Shown here: in pieces, positions 1-6,274 of the stretch
Layout of the letters: every line of letters begins with the position of its first letter
Position numbering within the stretch: position 1 is the stretch's first letter
Program-made: the position numbers and the translations under genes
Notes under the pieces: generated by a model
Told to the model about the DNA's origin: nothing
The model's input: only the letters and a program-made list of their open reading frames with translations
Database searches by the model: none
DNA from: Thermoproteota archaeon
GTDB lineage: Archaea; Thermoproteota; Methanomethylicia; Nezhaarchaeales; WYZ-LMO8
DNA: 7,508 nt
NCBI GenBank assembly: GCA_011605835.1
Contig: JAAOZJ010000044.1
Span: 1 to 7,508 of the forward strand
Reading direction: 5' to 3'

Positions 1-1083
1 AAATCCTATCACCCCGCCGGTCGAGATGGTGTCCATCCCCAGCTCGTCGCAGAGGTGCGCGGCGTAGGCGAGGGGTTCCAAGTCGCCGACGCCGCAGTTG
101 GCCCCCAATAAGCATATGGACTCGAACTCCGGCCCCTCAACCGTGCAGGCGTAGGGCCCGCTCTTTACCTGGGATATCTTACGGCAACCTATTGGGCATC
201 CGTAGCAGGCCAAGCTGCGGACGAATACCTTCTCCTTCATGGTCTCTCCGCTTATCTCCTCGGCCCTCTCGAAGACCCCCTCCCTGGCGTTTCTGACCCT
301 CCAGCCGCCGAGCGCATTGGCTACGTTCACGAATCCAGGCGTTCCGAGACTCGGAAGGAGACCACTCGTCAACGGGTTTTTCTTTAGTATTTCGCGCAAC
401 TCGTTGCAGATTCTCTCAAAGGCCTCGCTCTTGGCTATGGCGACTCTCGAGGTCTTGTCGTGCGGCTCTCCTGTTACCGCTATGGCCTTGAGGTTCTTCG
501 AGCCCATGACCGCTCCCGCGCCACCTCTGCCAGCCTCCCTGCCGCCATCGTTCGCAATGCACGCAAACCTCACGAGGTTTTCGCCCGCCGGCCCTATGCA
601 CGCCACGCTGGTGTTGGCTGACCCGATCTCCTCTTTCACCAGCTTCTCCGTTTCGCTAATGCTCTTGCCCCAAATATCGCGGGCGTCCCTGATCTCGGCC
701 TTTCCATCTCGAACCCAGAGGTAGACAGGCTTCTCGGCCTTGCCCTCGACGACCACGGCATCGTACCCAGCGAACCTCAGCCTCGCCCCCCAGAAGCCTC
801 CGGCGTAGGTGTCTAGGAATATGCCCGTGAGCGGGGACTTTGTTATAACGACGTGCCTCCCTGAAAACCCCGGAGCGCCGGATCCCGTCAATGGACCCGT
901 GGCGAATATTATTTTATTCTCTGGGCTCAGAGGGTCGATCTTGGGCTTTAGCTCCTTCGCCAAGAGCCAAGCGTACCCCTTGCCCCCGATGAACATCTCG
1001 ACAAAGCCCTTGGGCATGCTCTCCTCAGAGACATCGCCCCTCGACAGGTTAACCCTCAGTATTTTAGGTTCCAAGTACCCCAC
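1..1083 (-). CDS. Aldehyde:ferredoxin oxidoreductase (tungsten enzyme), N-terminal 361 residues, cut by window edge
   Basis: Reading the minus strand from a GTG at 1083-1081 gives 361 codons with no stop, running off the window at base 1. The family oxidises aldehydes to carboxylic acids with ferredoxin as acceptor, using a tungstopterin and one [4Fe-4S] cluster in the cytoplasm. The N-terminus (MGYLEPKILRVNLSRGDV) is typical. Family motifs follow in order: YAGGFWGARLRFAGYD at about 93-108, the pterin-binding segment GRGGAGAVMGSKNLKAI at about 185-201, and the cluster motif CYGCPIGC (C293, C296, C300). Near the edge lie ESICLLGANCGVGD and DELGMDTISTGG. The full family length is about 600 residues, so the last ~240, including the fourth cluster cysteine, are outside. 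No good ribosome binding site precedes the GTG, and a TATA-like box about 35 nt upstream suggests a short or absent leader. TTG at 1074 is an alternative start. The subfamily (AOR, FOR, GAPOR or WOR) cannot be fixed, so substrate is unknown. Confidence 0.96.
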   Translation of the reverse strand, partial: MGYLEPKILRVNLSRGDVSEESMPKGFVEMFIGGKGYAWLLAKELKPKIDPLSPENKIIFATGPLTGSGAPGFSGRHVVITKSPLTGIFLDTYAGGFWGARLRFAGYDAVVVEGKAEKPVYLWVRDGKAEIRDARDIWGKSISETEKLVKEEIGSANTSVACIGPAGENLVRFACIANDGGREAGRGGAGAVMGSKNLKAIAVTGEPHDKTSRVAIAKSEAFERICNELREILKKNPLTSGLLPSLGTPGFVNVANALGGWRVRNAREGVFERAEEISGETMKEKVFVRSLACYGCPIGCRKISQVKSGPYACTVEGPEFESICLLGANCGVGDLEPLAYAAHLCDELGMDTISTGGVIGF

Positions 1084-1114
1084 CGGCCCTTGAATTTGTT
1101 TATATGTCGTAAGA

Positions 1115-1128
1115 AGACTTAAAAGTCT
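1115..1128 (-). promoter_or_regulatory. Putative TATA box of the oxidoreductase gene inside a 6-bp dyad
   Basis: On the minus strand the stretch reads AGACTTTTAAGTCT. It contains a TATA-like TTTTAAG about 34-41 nt upstream of the GTG start, which would put transcription start within about 10 nt of that codon. The element also has perfect 6-bp inverted arms (AGACTT and AAGTCT) around a 2-nt centre, so a dimeric repressor could bind here and block TBP. The repressor is speculation; the TATA assignment rests on position and composition. Confidence 0.45.
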
Positions 1129-1146
1129 ATCGACGCACGCGTAATA

Positions 1147-1196
1147 CTTAAATACCTCGAAAATATGACAGAATTGTAATTTTTACGCTAGGTGGT
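1147..1196 (+). promoter_or_regulatory. Putative promoter and ribosome binding site of the dehydrogenase gene
   Basis: CTTAAATA at 1147-1154 is a TATA-like box, predicting transcription start near 1175-1182. AGGTGGT at 1190-1196 resembles the archaeal Shine-Dalgarno GAGGTGAT and lies 4-5 nt before the GTG at 1201. Several candidate starts follow in a row (GTG 1192, GTG 1195, TTG 1198, GTG 1201). The site overlaps the first two, which favours 1201. Confidence 0.5.
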
Positions 1197-1200
1197 GTTG

Positions 1201-2466
1201 GTGAAGGTAACCATAGTTGGTTGTGGAGCTCAGGGGTCAGCATTAGCTGGGAGGCTTGCAAGAGAGCCCGATACTGAAAAAATCGTACTGGCAGATATGA
1301 TCTTAGATAGGGCTAAATGGGCGGCCAGCCAAGTGAAGGATCTCAAGGGCGCGAGGGCTGACGTGTCCATCGAAGTCAAACAGGTTAATGCTGCAAATAA
1401 GGACGACGTAGCTAGAACAGCTAGGGGAAGCGACTTCATATTTAATGCGACGTTCCCCCCGTTTAATATACCAATCATGAAGGCATGCTTGGAAGTGGGC
1501 GCTCATTATGCTGACCTCTGGTCGCTTCCGTCGGCTGAGTTGCCCGGCGCCGTAAAGGAACATACCGTGGACGCCCAACTTGAGCTTGACGAAGCCTTTA
1601 GAAGGGCTGGCCTTACTGCCGTGCCTTGCACAGGAGCCGCCCCTGGATTCACGGACGTAGCGGCCAGGTATATAGCAGAGCAATTAGATACCGTGGACAA
1701 GATCAAGGCGGCATGGTGCGAGCGCTTGGGTTACGTTGAGGGAGACAGATTGATAGGAATTTTCGCTCCTAGAGAAATGATGGGCGAGTTCTTCTCTCCC
1801 TTTGGCCCCATAGTTTACGAGAGGGGAAGGTTCAAAGAAGTGGACTTGGTAAGGACCAGAGAGGAGATAGAGTGCCCAGAGCCTACAGGGAAGGTCGTGG
1901 TCTACGCGGTTTGCACACACCCTGAACTCAGGACCATCCCCATAGCGCTCAGCAGAATAGGTAAGACCCCTAATTACGTCGAGATGAAGGGCGGAGCAAA
2001 ATTTGGCGACCTAACATGGGATCAGATAGTTATCAAGGCAATAAAGGAGGCCATACTCAGAGAGAGGACGACGTTCTTTAAGGAGGTAGACCTGCTCGAC
2101 CTATGGGGAAAGTCATTCACTGATCCTGTTGACACGTTCAGGTTATACAAGGAGGGGAAGATCAAGGATCAATCCGTGACCTTCCCAATAATAGCTGAAG
2201 GAACCAAGGGGGGTAAGAGGGTGCGCTACACGGTGTACGGGACCGTGACAACCGAGGACGCTCTGAAAGACATGCACTATACCTACACGGCGAACTGGGT
2301 AACAACGATGATCCCGCTGGTCGTAATAACCATGGTCTGTAGGGGCGAGTACAAGGAGAGGGGCGTGCACTTCTGCGGAGAACTACCTAACCCCAAACAA
2401 ATACTCGATCGCGTCAGGAAAATGGGCATGAGGATAAGAGAAACCATTGAAGAAGTGAAATCTTGA
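1201..2466 (+). CDS. Saccharopine dehydrogenase-like NAD(P)-dependent oxidoreductase
   Basis: This 421-residue protein belongs to the saccharopine dehydrogenase / lysine 6-dehydrogenase superfamily, cytoplasmic Rossmann enzymes that act on amino acids or their imine adducts. The sequence opens with MKVTIVGCGAQGSALAG, a nucleotide-binding GxGxxG at residues 7-12. Asp32 ends the second strand (IVLADM), an acidic residue that usually favours NAD over NADP. The segment CTGAAPGFTDVAARYIAEQL at 143-162 matches the conserved G-x-x-PG region after the Rossmann half. The remaining C-terminal half fits the substrate and dimer domain, and the length is normal. I chose GTG 1201 because of the ribosome binding site at 1190-1196 and because it gives the usual Rossmann start; 1192 would add three residues. 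The gene is divergent from the aldehyde oxidoreductase and upstream of the amino acid permease in the same direction, separated by about 525 nt. The substrate is not readable: lysine, saccharopine and other amino acids are all possible. Confidence 0.9.
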   Translation: MKVTIVGCGAQGSALAGRLAREPDTEKIVLADMILDRAKWAASQVKDLKGARADVSIEVKQVNAANKDDVARTARGSDFIFNATFPPFNIPIMKACLEVGAHYADLWSLPSAELPGAVKEHTVDAQLELDEAFRRAGLTAVPCTGAAPGFTDVAARYIAEQLDTVDKIKAAWCERLGYVEGDRLIGIFAPREMMGEFFSPFGPIVYERGRFKEVDLVRTREEIECPEPTGKVVVYAVCTHPELRTIPIALSRIGKTPNYVEMKGGAKFGDLTWDQIVIKAIKEAILRERTTFFKEVDLLDLWGKSFTDPVDTFRLYKEGKIKDQSVTFPIIAEGTKGGKRVRYTVYGTVTTEDALKDMHYTYTANWVTTMIPLVVITMVCRGEYKERGVHFCGELPNPKQILDRVRKMGMRIRETIEEVKS

Positions 2467-2483
2467 AGTGAAATCTTGAAGTG
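2452..2483 (+). repeat. 13-nt tandem duplication across the dehydrogenase stop codon
   Basis: The unit GAAGTGAAATCTT occurs at 2452-2464 and again, identical, at 2465-2477, followed by the first six bases of a third copy (GAAGTG, 2478-2483). The TGA stop (2464-2466) spans the junction of copies one and two. Since 13 is not a multiple of three and the stop precedes the second copy, the protein is unaffected. Recent slippage is the simplest explanation. Confidence 0.93.
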
Positions 2484-2484
2484 C

Positions 2485-2534
2485 GGTTTCGAGACCTTAT
2501 GTAGCTAATTTTTTATCTTAAATTTTATCTTAAA
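2485..2534 (+). terminator. Possible terminator after the dehydrogenase gene: small hairpin plus T-rich run
   Basis: GGTTTCGAGACC at 2485-2496 can form a four-pair stem (one G-T pair) with a four-base loop. It is followed at 2509-2516 by an unbroken T run and then a second T-rich stretch to 2534. Archaeal transcription commonly stops at T-rich tracts, with or without a hairpin. Position just after the stop codon supports the call; the hairpin is weak. Confidence 0.4.
2511..2534 (+). repeat. 12-nt perfect tandem duplication in the T-rich downstream region
   Basis: TTTTATCTTAAA is present twice head to tail at 2511-2522 and 2523-2534. It lies only 27 nt after the 13-nt duplication, with a different unit. 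It doubles the T-rich block that may end the dehydrogenase transcript. Confidence 0.93.
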
Positions 2535-2910
2535 TGCTGAAGAGATCGTTCACATGGCATGTTATGTCAAGGTACGATTTTTAAGTGAACTATTTCAATT
2601 CATCGACAAGCTGTATTGAACTGAAGTTCCGGGCTTCTTCGTCAGACCTTTGTAAAGCGCTACTTAAGATCGAAGATAAGCCTCATCCCTCTTTCAATGT
2701 CAAAGGCCATCAACCTATGTGTATAAAATATTTGGCGTGGTCAAGCCAGATGAACATAAAACTAAACCATAGAAAACCCGCATCTTCTCTTTGTTCTGCA
2801 CTCAAGGATGTATTGTCGAGGTCAAATGTCTAGGGCCAGTACTTGAGGTGTGGATGGTCATCTTGTAGGAAAAGAAACTCTTACATCACACTCTTTGACG
2901 TATTAGTAGA
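2535..2910. other. AT-rich intergenic stretch with no convincing gene
   Basis: No frame on either strand here shows a recognisable motif, a good ribosome binding site or codon use like the flanking genes. The longest open stretch (2585-2833, plus, GTG start, 82 codons) is rich in Ser, Lys and Asn and unlike anything I know. I see no tRNA, no repeat array and no clear remnant of a known gene. Confidence 0.6.
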
Positions 2911-2913
2911 AAG

Positions 2914-2985
2914 GCTTAAAAAGCGTAACATAGTCTTTAACAATTTTTTATTAAACACCATGTTTAAGATAGTGGTAAGAGGTGG
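2914..2985 (+). promoter_or_regulatory. Putative promoter and ribosome binding site of the amino acid permease
   Basis: Two TATA-like elements are available: GCTTAAAAAGC at 2914-2923, which would give a leader of about 45 nt, and TTTTTATTA at 2945-2953, which would give about 15-20 nt. GAGGTGG at 2979-2985 is a strong Shine-Dalgarno match. It lies 6 nt from the TTG at 2992 but only 3 nt from the TTG at 2989, so it decides for 2992. Confidence 0.5.
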
Positions 2986-2991
2986 AGTTTG

Positions 2992-4386
2992 TTGGCTGAG
3001 GGCGAGCTCAAAAGGGCTTTGGGCTTCTGGCCGACATGGGCCATGTGCTTAGGCCTCGTCAGTTGTTCGACGACCCTCATGATGTTGAGCATGGGCTTCG
3101 GTGACTTAGGCGCTGGCTTCACGGGCACCCACTTATTGGCCCTAGCCTACATTATACTGGTTTGCCTAGCGTTTAGCGAGCTAGCGACTATGTACCCGAA
3201 GGCGAGCAGTCTAGAGTTGTTCACGAGCAAGGCCTTCGGGAGGCTCGCGGGCATAACTGTCGGCCTCTGGTATGGATTTAAAGACGTCTTCGGCTTTCCG
3301 GCCGAATCGACGATTTGTGGAATAATATTGGGGCACTTCTTCCCGCAAGTGCCTTGGTGGGGCTGGGCGATCCTAGTCTTGACGATATTCATGATAGTGA
3401 ACATGCTGGGAATAGTCGTGGCTGGCTACGCTCAGCTAGCGATGTTAATATTCATGGTAGGCTCGTACTTGGCGATAGGTGTGATAGCCCTCGTTCTCGG
3501 CAAGCCGAATTGGGATTACTTGAGCCAGACCTTTTTCTCTCCGCCAGCCTCAAGCCTATATCCTGGGACTCCGGCTGGCTTTCCGAGCGTTGCAGTGTTG
3601 ATGCTCATGGGGGTGTGGCTCTTTATAGGGATGGAGGTAGCAGCTCCATTAGCAGAGGAGATCAAGAACCCGGCTAGGACGATACCGCTGGCGATGACTA
3701 CGTCTATGGTAACGCTCTTCGCTGTAGAGCAGTTCACGGGCTTGTCGTGGGCTGCAACCGTTCCGCGGGAAGTACTTCTCAGCGAGCCCTATCACGTAGG
3801 CGTTGCTGAGTACTTGCTCAGACTCACCGGTGGCGTGTGGTTCGCATTGGTAAGCTTGATGGCGACTGGGACTACGATAAACTCGGTTATGGCCGGAGCA
3901 ACGAGAGTTCTCTACGGAATGTCGAGGGAGGGCTACCTGCCAAAGGTCTTTGGCTGGCTCCACCCAAGGTTCAGAACGCCGTGGGGTTCTTTGGGAATAC
4001 TCTACGCGCTCATGGTGATAATCATAGTCTCCGCGGCGACTTTCCTTGGGGTAGAGGCACCGTTCAAACTAGCCCTGTGTTGCTCCTTCGTGTTCACAGT
4101 CATCTACTTAATCATGTTCGTAAACGTCGTAGCCCTAAGGATAAAGAGGCCGCAGGACCCGAGGCCGTTCAAGATGGGAGGGCCCTTCAAGGCACCGATA
4201 TTGGCGATCATAGGGGCTATCGCGACGCTTCTCATACTGATCTACACCGTTGCACCGCCCTATGGAAGCGTCGACGTACTAATTTATGGGGGGACGTATT
4301 CTATCGCCCTGCTCATTGTAGCAGCAGCAATATACTATGTCAAAGCCCGGAAGTTATCGAGCGAGTCCGAAGGTCTGACACCTTAA
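2992..4386 (+). CDS. APC-superfamily amino acid permease
   Basis: This 464-residue, highly hydrophobic protein is an amino acid/polyamine/organocation (APC) family secondary transporter of the cytoplasmic membrane, with about 12 membrane segments and the expected length. TM1 carries the substrate-binding type glycine loop (MGFGDLGAGFTG, about 34-45). The conserved TM6-7 loop reads EEIKNPARTIPLA (222-234), following the broken TM6 helix (GVWLFIGMEVAAPLAEE). The TM8 region and following loop read RVLYGMSREGYLPKVFG (305-321) and LHPRFRTPWGS (323-333), a strong family signature. A Pro-rich linker, RPQDPRPFKMGGPFKAP, precedes the last segments. TTG at 2992 is chosen from the GAGGTGG six bases upstream. 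It is transcribed alone from its own promoter and is codirectional with the dehydrogenase. Imported substrate is not readable; an amino acid is most likely, and the neighbouring oxidoreductases suggest use as carbon or energy source. Confidence 0.93.
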   Translation: MAEGELKRALGFWPTWAMCLGLVSCSTTLMMLSMGFGDLGAGFTGTHLLALAYIILVCLAFSELATMYPKASSLELFTSKAFGRLAGITVGLWYGFKDVFGFPAESTICGIILGHFFPQVPWWGWAILVLTIFMIVNMLGIVVAGYAQLAMLIFMVGSYLAIGVIALVLGKPNWDYLSQTFFSPPASSLYPGTPAGFPSVAVLMLMGVWLFIGMEVAAPLAEEIKNPARTIPLAMTTSMVTLFAVEQFTGLSWAATVPREVLLSEPYHVGVAEYLLRLTGGVWFALVSLMATGTTINSVMAGATRVLYGMSREGYLPKVFGWLHPRFRTPWGSLGILYALMVIIIVSAATFLGVEAPFKLALCCSFVFTVIYLIMFVNVVALRIKRPQDPRPFKMGGPFKAPILAIIGAIATLLILIYTVAPPYGSVDVLIYGGTYSIALLIVAAAIYYVKARKLSSESEGLTP

Positions 4387-4389
4387 GAC

Positions 4390-4425
4390 CATTAATCTTC
4401 CTCCTTTTTAACGTGGTGATTAATG
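4390..4425 (+). terminator. Inverted repeat just after the permease stop
   Basis: CATTAATC (4390-4397) and GATTAATG (4418-4425) are perfect 8-bp inverted arms with a 20-nt loop that contains a pyrimidine run ending in TTTTTA. The first arm begins four bases past the TAA stop. A role in ending or stabilising the transcript is likely from position. It could also be an unrelated palindrome. Confidence 0.4.
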
Positions 4426-5092
4426 AGCAATACCAAACCAGTCAGGTATCACCGCGACAGGTTTCCATCTTTTACTCTTTTAAGTCCTCCATCACGCGCT
4501 GAAGATCGCTGAGAAGGCAGTCCTAGTCACATATTGTGTGGCCTTACAAAGGTTCACTCTAAGCTTTCTCGCCGATGGAGACTATACGGTGATGCTATGA
4601 AAGTCAAGCTATAGGTTATCCATTAATTAATCCTTTCCTTGTTGAAAGCAATCCATGAAGATGTGGTCACTTAAACCTCGGAGGCTAAGAAGAGGTTCTA
4701 GTAACAAAGAGTGATGATGAGAAATCTCTGAAAGGAGCTGAGACTCATGACGATCGTGATCTGCCAAGGTGAAGAAGTTACGAAAGGGGGGTTGTTTTGT
4801 AGAGACTCCTAAACACGAAATACCGCTTCTACCGTTGATGCATCGTAACTGGCTTCCTCGATATCTTATGAAGTCCTCTTATCTGTCGTCTTTTCTTGGC
4901 TAATTGATGTTATGGGTTAATCAAGCATGATGAAGGTGGCCATTAGTGCTACTCACCATGTACCTACTAGGCTTAGAATGACTACCTCGAGGTCAAGCTA
5001 TCATTTCCTCCTTTTCGCATAACTATGCTGGAGAACTATGATCTGGTTAAGCCCTCGAGCTACTATTCTCAACTTCTAAGCTGCATAAGCCC
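4426..5092. other. Gene-free stretch of about 670 nt
   Basis: Both strands are closed by frequent stops and I recognise no protein fragment, even allowing frameshifts. The composition is more AT-rich than the genes. A box-C-like GTGATGA (4711-4717) with a CTGA ten bases later hints at a C/D guide RNA, but the second half is missing. The decayed ATPase lies immediately to the right, so part of this stretch may be older gene debris that can no longer be read. Confidence 0.55.
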
Positions 5093-6198
5093 CTATAAAC
5101 GCTCTAAAGCCCTCCTCACAACCTCTCTGTAACGGGGTCTGCTAGGCCATTCGCTTCCCTACCCCGAGCTCTAGGTCCTTCTGAGGAGGGGCTCGTCTAT
5201 CCAGTAATCGGGCCCCCTCTCCGGCATGGCGTCTACCACGAGGTTCATCTCGACGAGCTTGTCGAGCAGGGACATCCTCTCCTTCGCCAAGAGGGTGTCC
5301 GAGTCCTCGACGGCCTCCGACAGGTGCTCCCTCTCCTCGCTCGTCAGCGAGGAGGTGAAGAGGTCGAGCCTCTTGGAGACTGCGATCCTCTCGATGATGA
5401 GGCCCGCTCTCCATTCGACTTGATATAGCTGTACAAGTACCCTCGGGTTGCCGCTGGTAATCGTCTAGACGTCCTCGAAGTTGGGCATCGAGCTGGGGAT
5501 CCCTTCACGAACCCCTTCGTACAGCTCCTCGAACCCCTTCCTGCCTATGTTCCACATGCCCCTCAGCCCGGCTCACAAGTGCTTACCTATCTCCCTCCTC
5601 GACAAGCCCTCGCCGGTGGCGGCTATCGCCACCACCTTCTCGTAGTCTCCCGGAGGGTGCTCGATTATCTCCAACATCCCCTTGACGAAGAAGGCTACCT
5701 CTTTACCTCCAACGTATTGGAAGGCGTCGTCAACGATTATCGCGATCCTCTTCTTGCCGAGCTTTAGTGCATCTCTCGCAAAGTCCACGACGTAGCCCAC
5801 GAAGCCCGCCAGCGCGTGTACTGAGTCTGCTCGCTTTAATAGCTCAAGAACTCTCTCTTCATAAGCTCTTTATCCCTATCTCTGCCAAGAATTCCCTCCT
5901 CATGGGGTTGAAGTATATGACGCCGAACTCGCGCTCCTTGAGGATCTCGGTGGCCTGCCTTAGCCAAGAAGTCTTATCACAGCCCTCGGGTCCGAAGACC
6001 ACCACGGGGAACCTAGTACCTCTCCTCGCAAATTCCTCAACCTGTTTGAGGGCCCCCTGTCGCAGAACTCTACTTTGAAGCCCGCGAAGTCCAGCTTGAC
6101 CTTCTTCACTTAGACCTCCTCCAAGTCTACGCCGACATCCTGGCCCCTCACTGCGTCCTAACGACGTCTAGGACTTCGAGGGATTTAAGCTTGAGCAC
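5093..6198 (-). pseudogene. Decayed archaeal P-loop ATPase (AAA-type archaeal ATPase family)
   Basis: Stitching three frames on the minus strand restores a near full-length ATPase of about 365 residues, starting at GTG 6198-6196 (ribosome binding site GGTGAGGAG, 6214-6206) and ending at TAG 5095-5093. Pieces in order: MLKLKSLEVLDVVRT, then RGQDVGVDLEEV, KKVKLDFAGFKVEFCDRG, the P-loop VVVFGPEGCDKTSWLRQ, Walker B RIAIIVDDAFQYVGGK, AATGEGLSRREIGKHL, TSGNPRVLVQLYQ, DYWIDEP, KDLELGVGKRMA and YREVVRRALERL. Lesions: losses of one base near 6154, in a G run at 6053-6057 and in a C run near 5187-5191; net gains near 5851-5870 and 5131; in-frame stops TAA 6110-6112, TGA 5573-5575, TAG 5465-5467 and TAG 5142-5144. 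The P-loop also has Asp for the expected Gly (GCDK instead of GCGK), which alone should kill nucleotide binding. Intact relatives are common and often multicopy in Thermoproteota; their role is unclear. So many lesions rule out sequencing error. Confidence 0.9.
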
Positions 6199-6205
6199 TC
6201 AATGA

Positions 6206-6241
6206 CTCCTCACCGTGCCCTTTCTCCGCGCGCTTTATTAG
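6206..6241. promoter_or_regulatory. Short divergent promoter region with one shared AT element
   Basis: Only 76 nt separate the ATPase pseudogene start (6198) from the permease start (6275). CTTTATTAG near 6233-6241 is TATA-like for the plus strand, giving transcription start close to 6262 and a leader of about 13 nt. Its complement (CTAATAAAG) is equally well placed for the minus strand, with start near 6211 just before the pseudogene's ribosome binding site. One AT element may therefore have served both genes. Confidence 0.4.
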
Positions 6242-6274
6242 CTCGGACTCGACTACGGCTTGCGGGTAAGGGCT

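Noticed and set aside
239..1093. Plus-strand open frames opposite the aldehyde oxidoreductase (239-724 and 809-1093)
   Set aside because: They are antisense to a gene with strong family motifs throughout; they reflect the GC-rich codon pattern of the real strand.
2585..2833. Open reading frame of 82 codons in the gap before the amino acid permease
   Set aside because: It has no ribosome binding site, no recognisable motif and codon use unlike the real genes; chance openness in AT-rich DNA is likelier.
3837..4502. A 221-codon plus-strand open frame overlapping the end of the amino acid permease
   Set aside because: It is a shifted frame of the permease, with composition typical of out-of-frame translation and no ribosome binding site.
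4711..4766. C/D box guide RNA (GTGATGA at 4711, CTGA at 4728 and 4738, ATGACGA at 4747, CTGC at 4761)
   Set aside because: The first C and D' boxes fit, but C' has a mismatch, the final D box is CTGC, and guide and spacer lengths are abnormal. Not enough to annotate.
4603..5001. GTCAAGCTAT occurring at 4603-4612 and 4992-5001
   Set aside because: A single 10-base match in about 700 nt is close to chance expectation and there is no third copy or flanking similarity, so neither a CRISPR nor an insertion boundary is supported.
5142..5575. Readthrough or reassigned stop codons (TGA or TAG read as tryptophan or another residue) in the ATPase
   Set aside because: Both TGA and TAG occur at Trp sites, TAA occurs elsewhere, five frameshifts interrupt the same gene, and neighbouring genes use normal stops. 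Decay explains everything.
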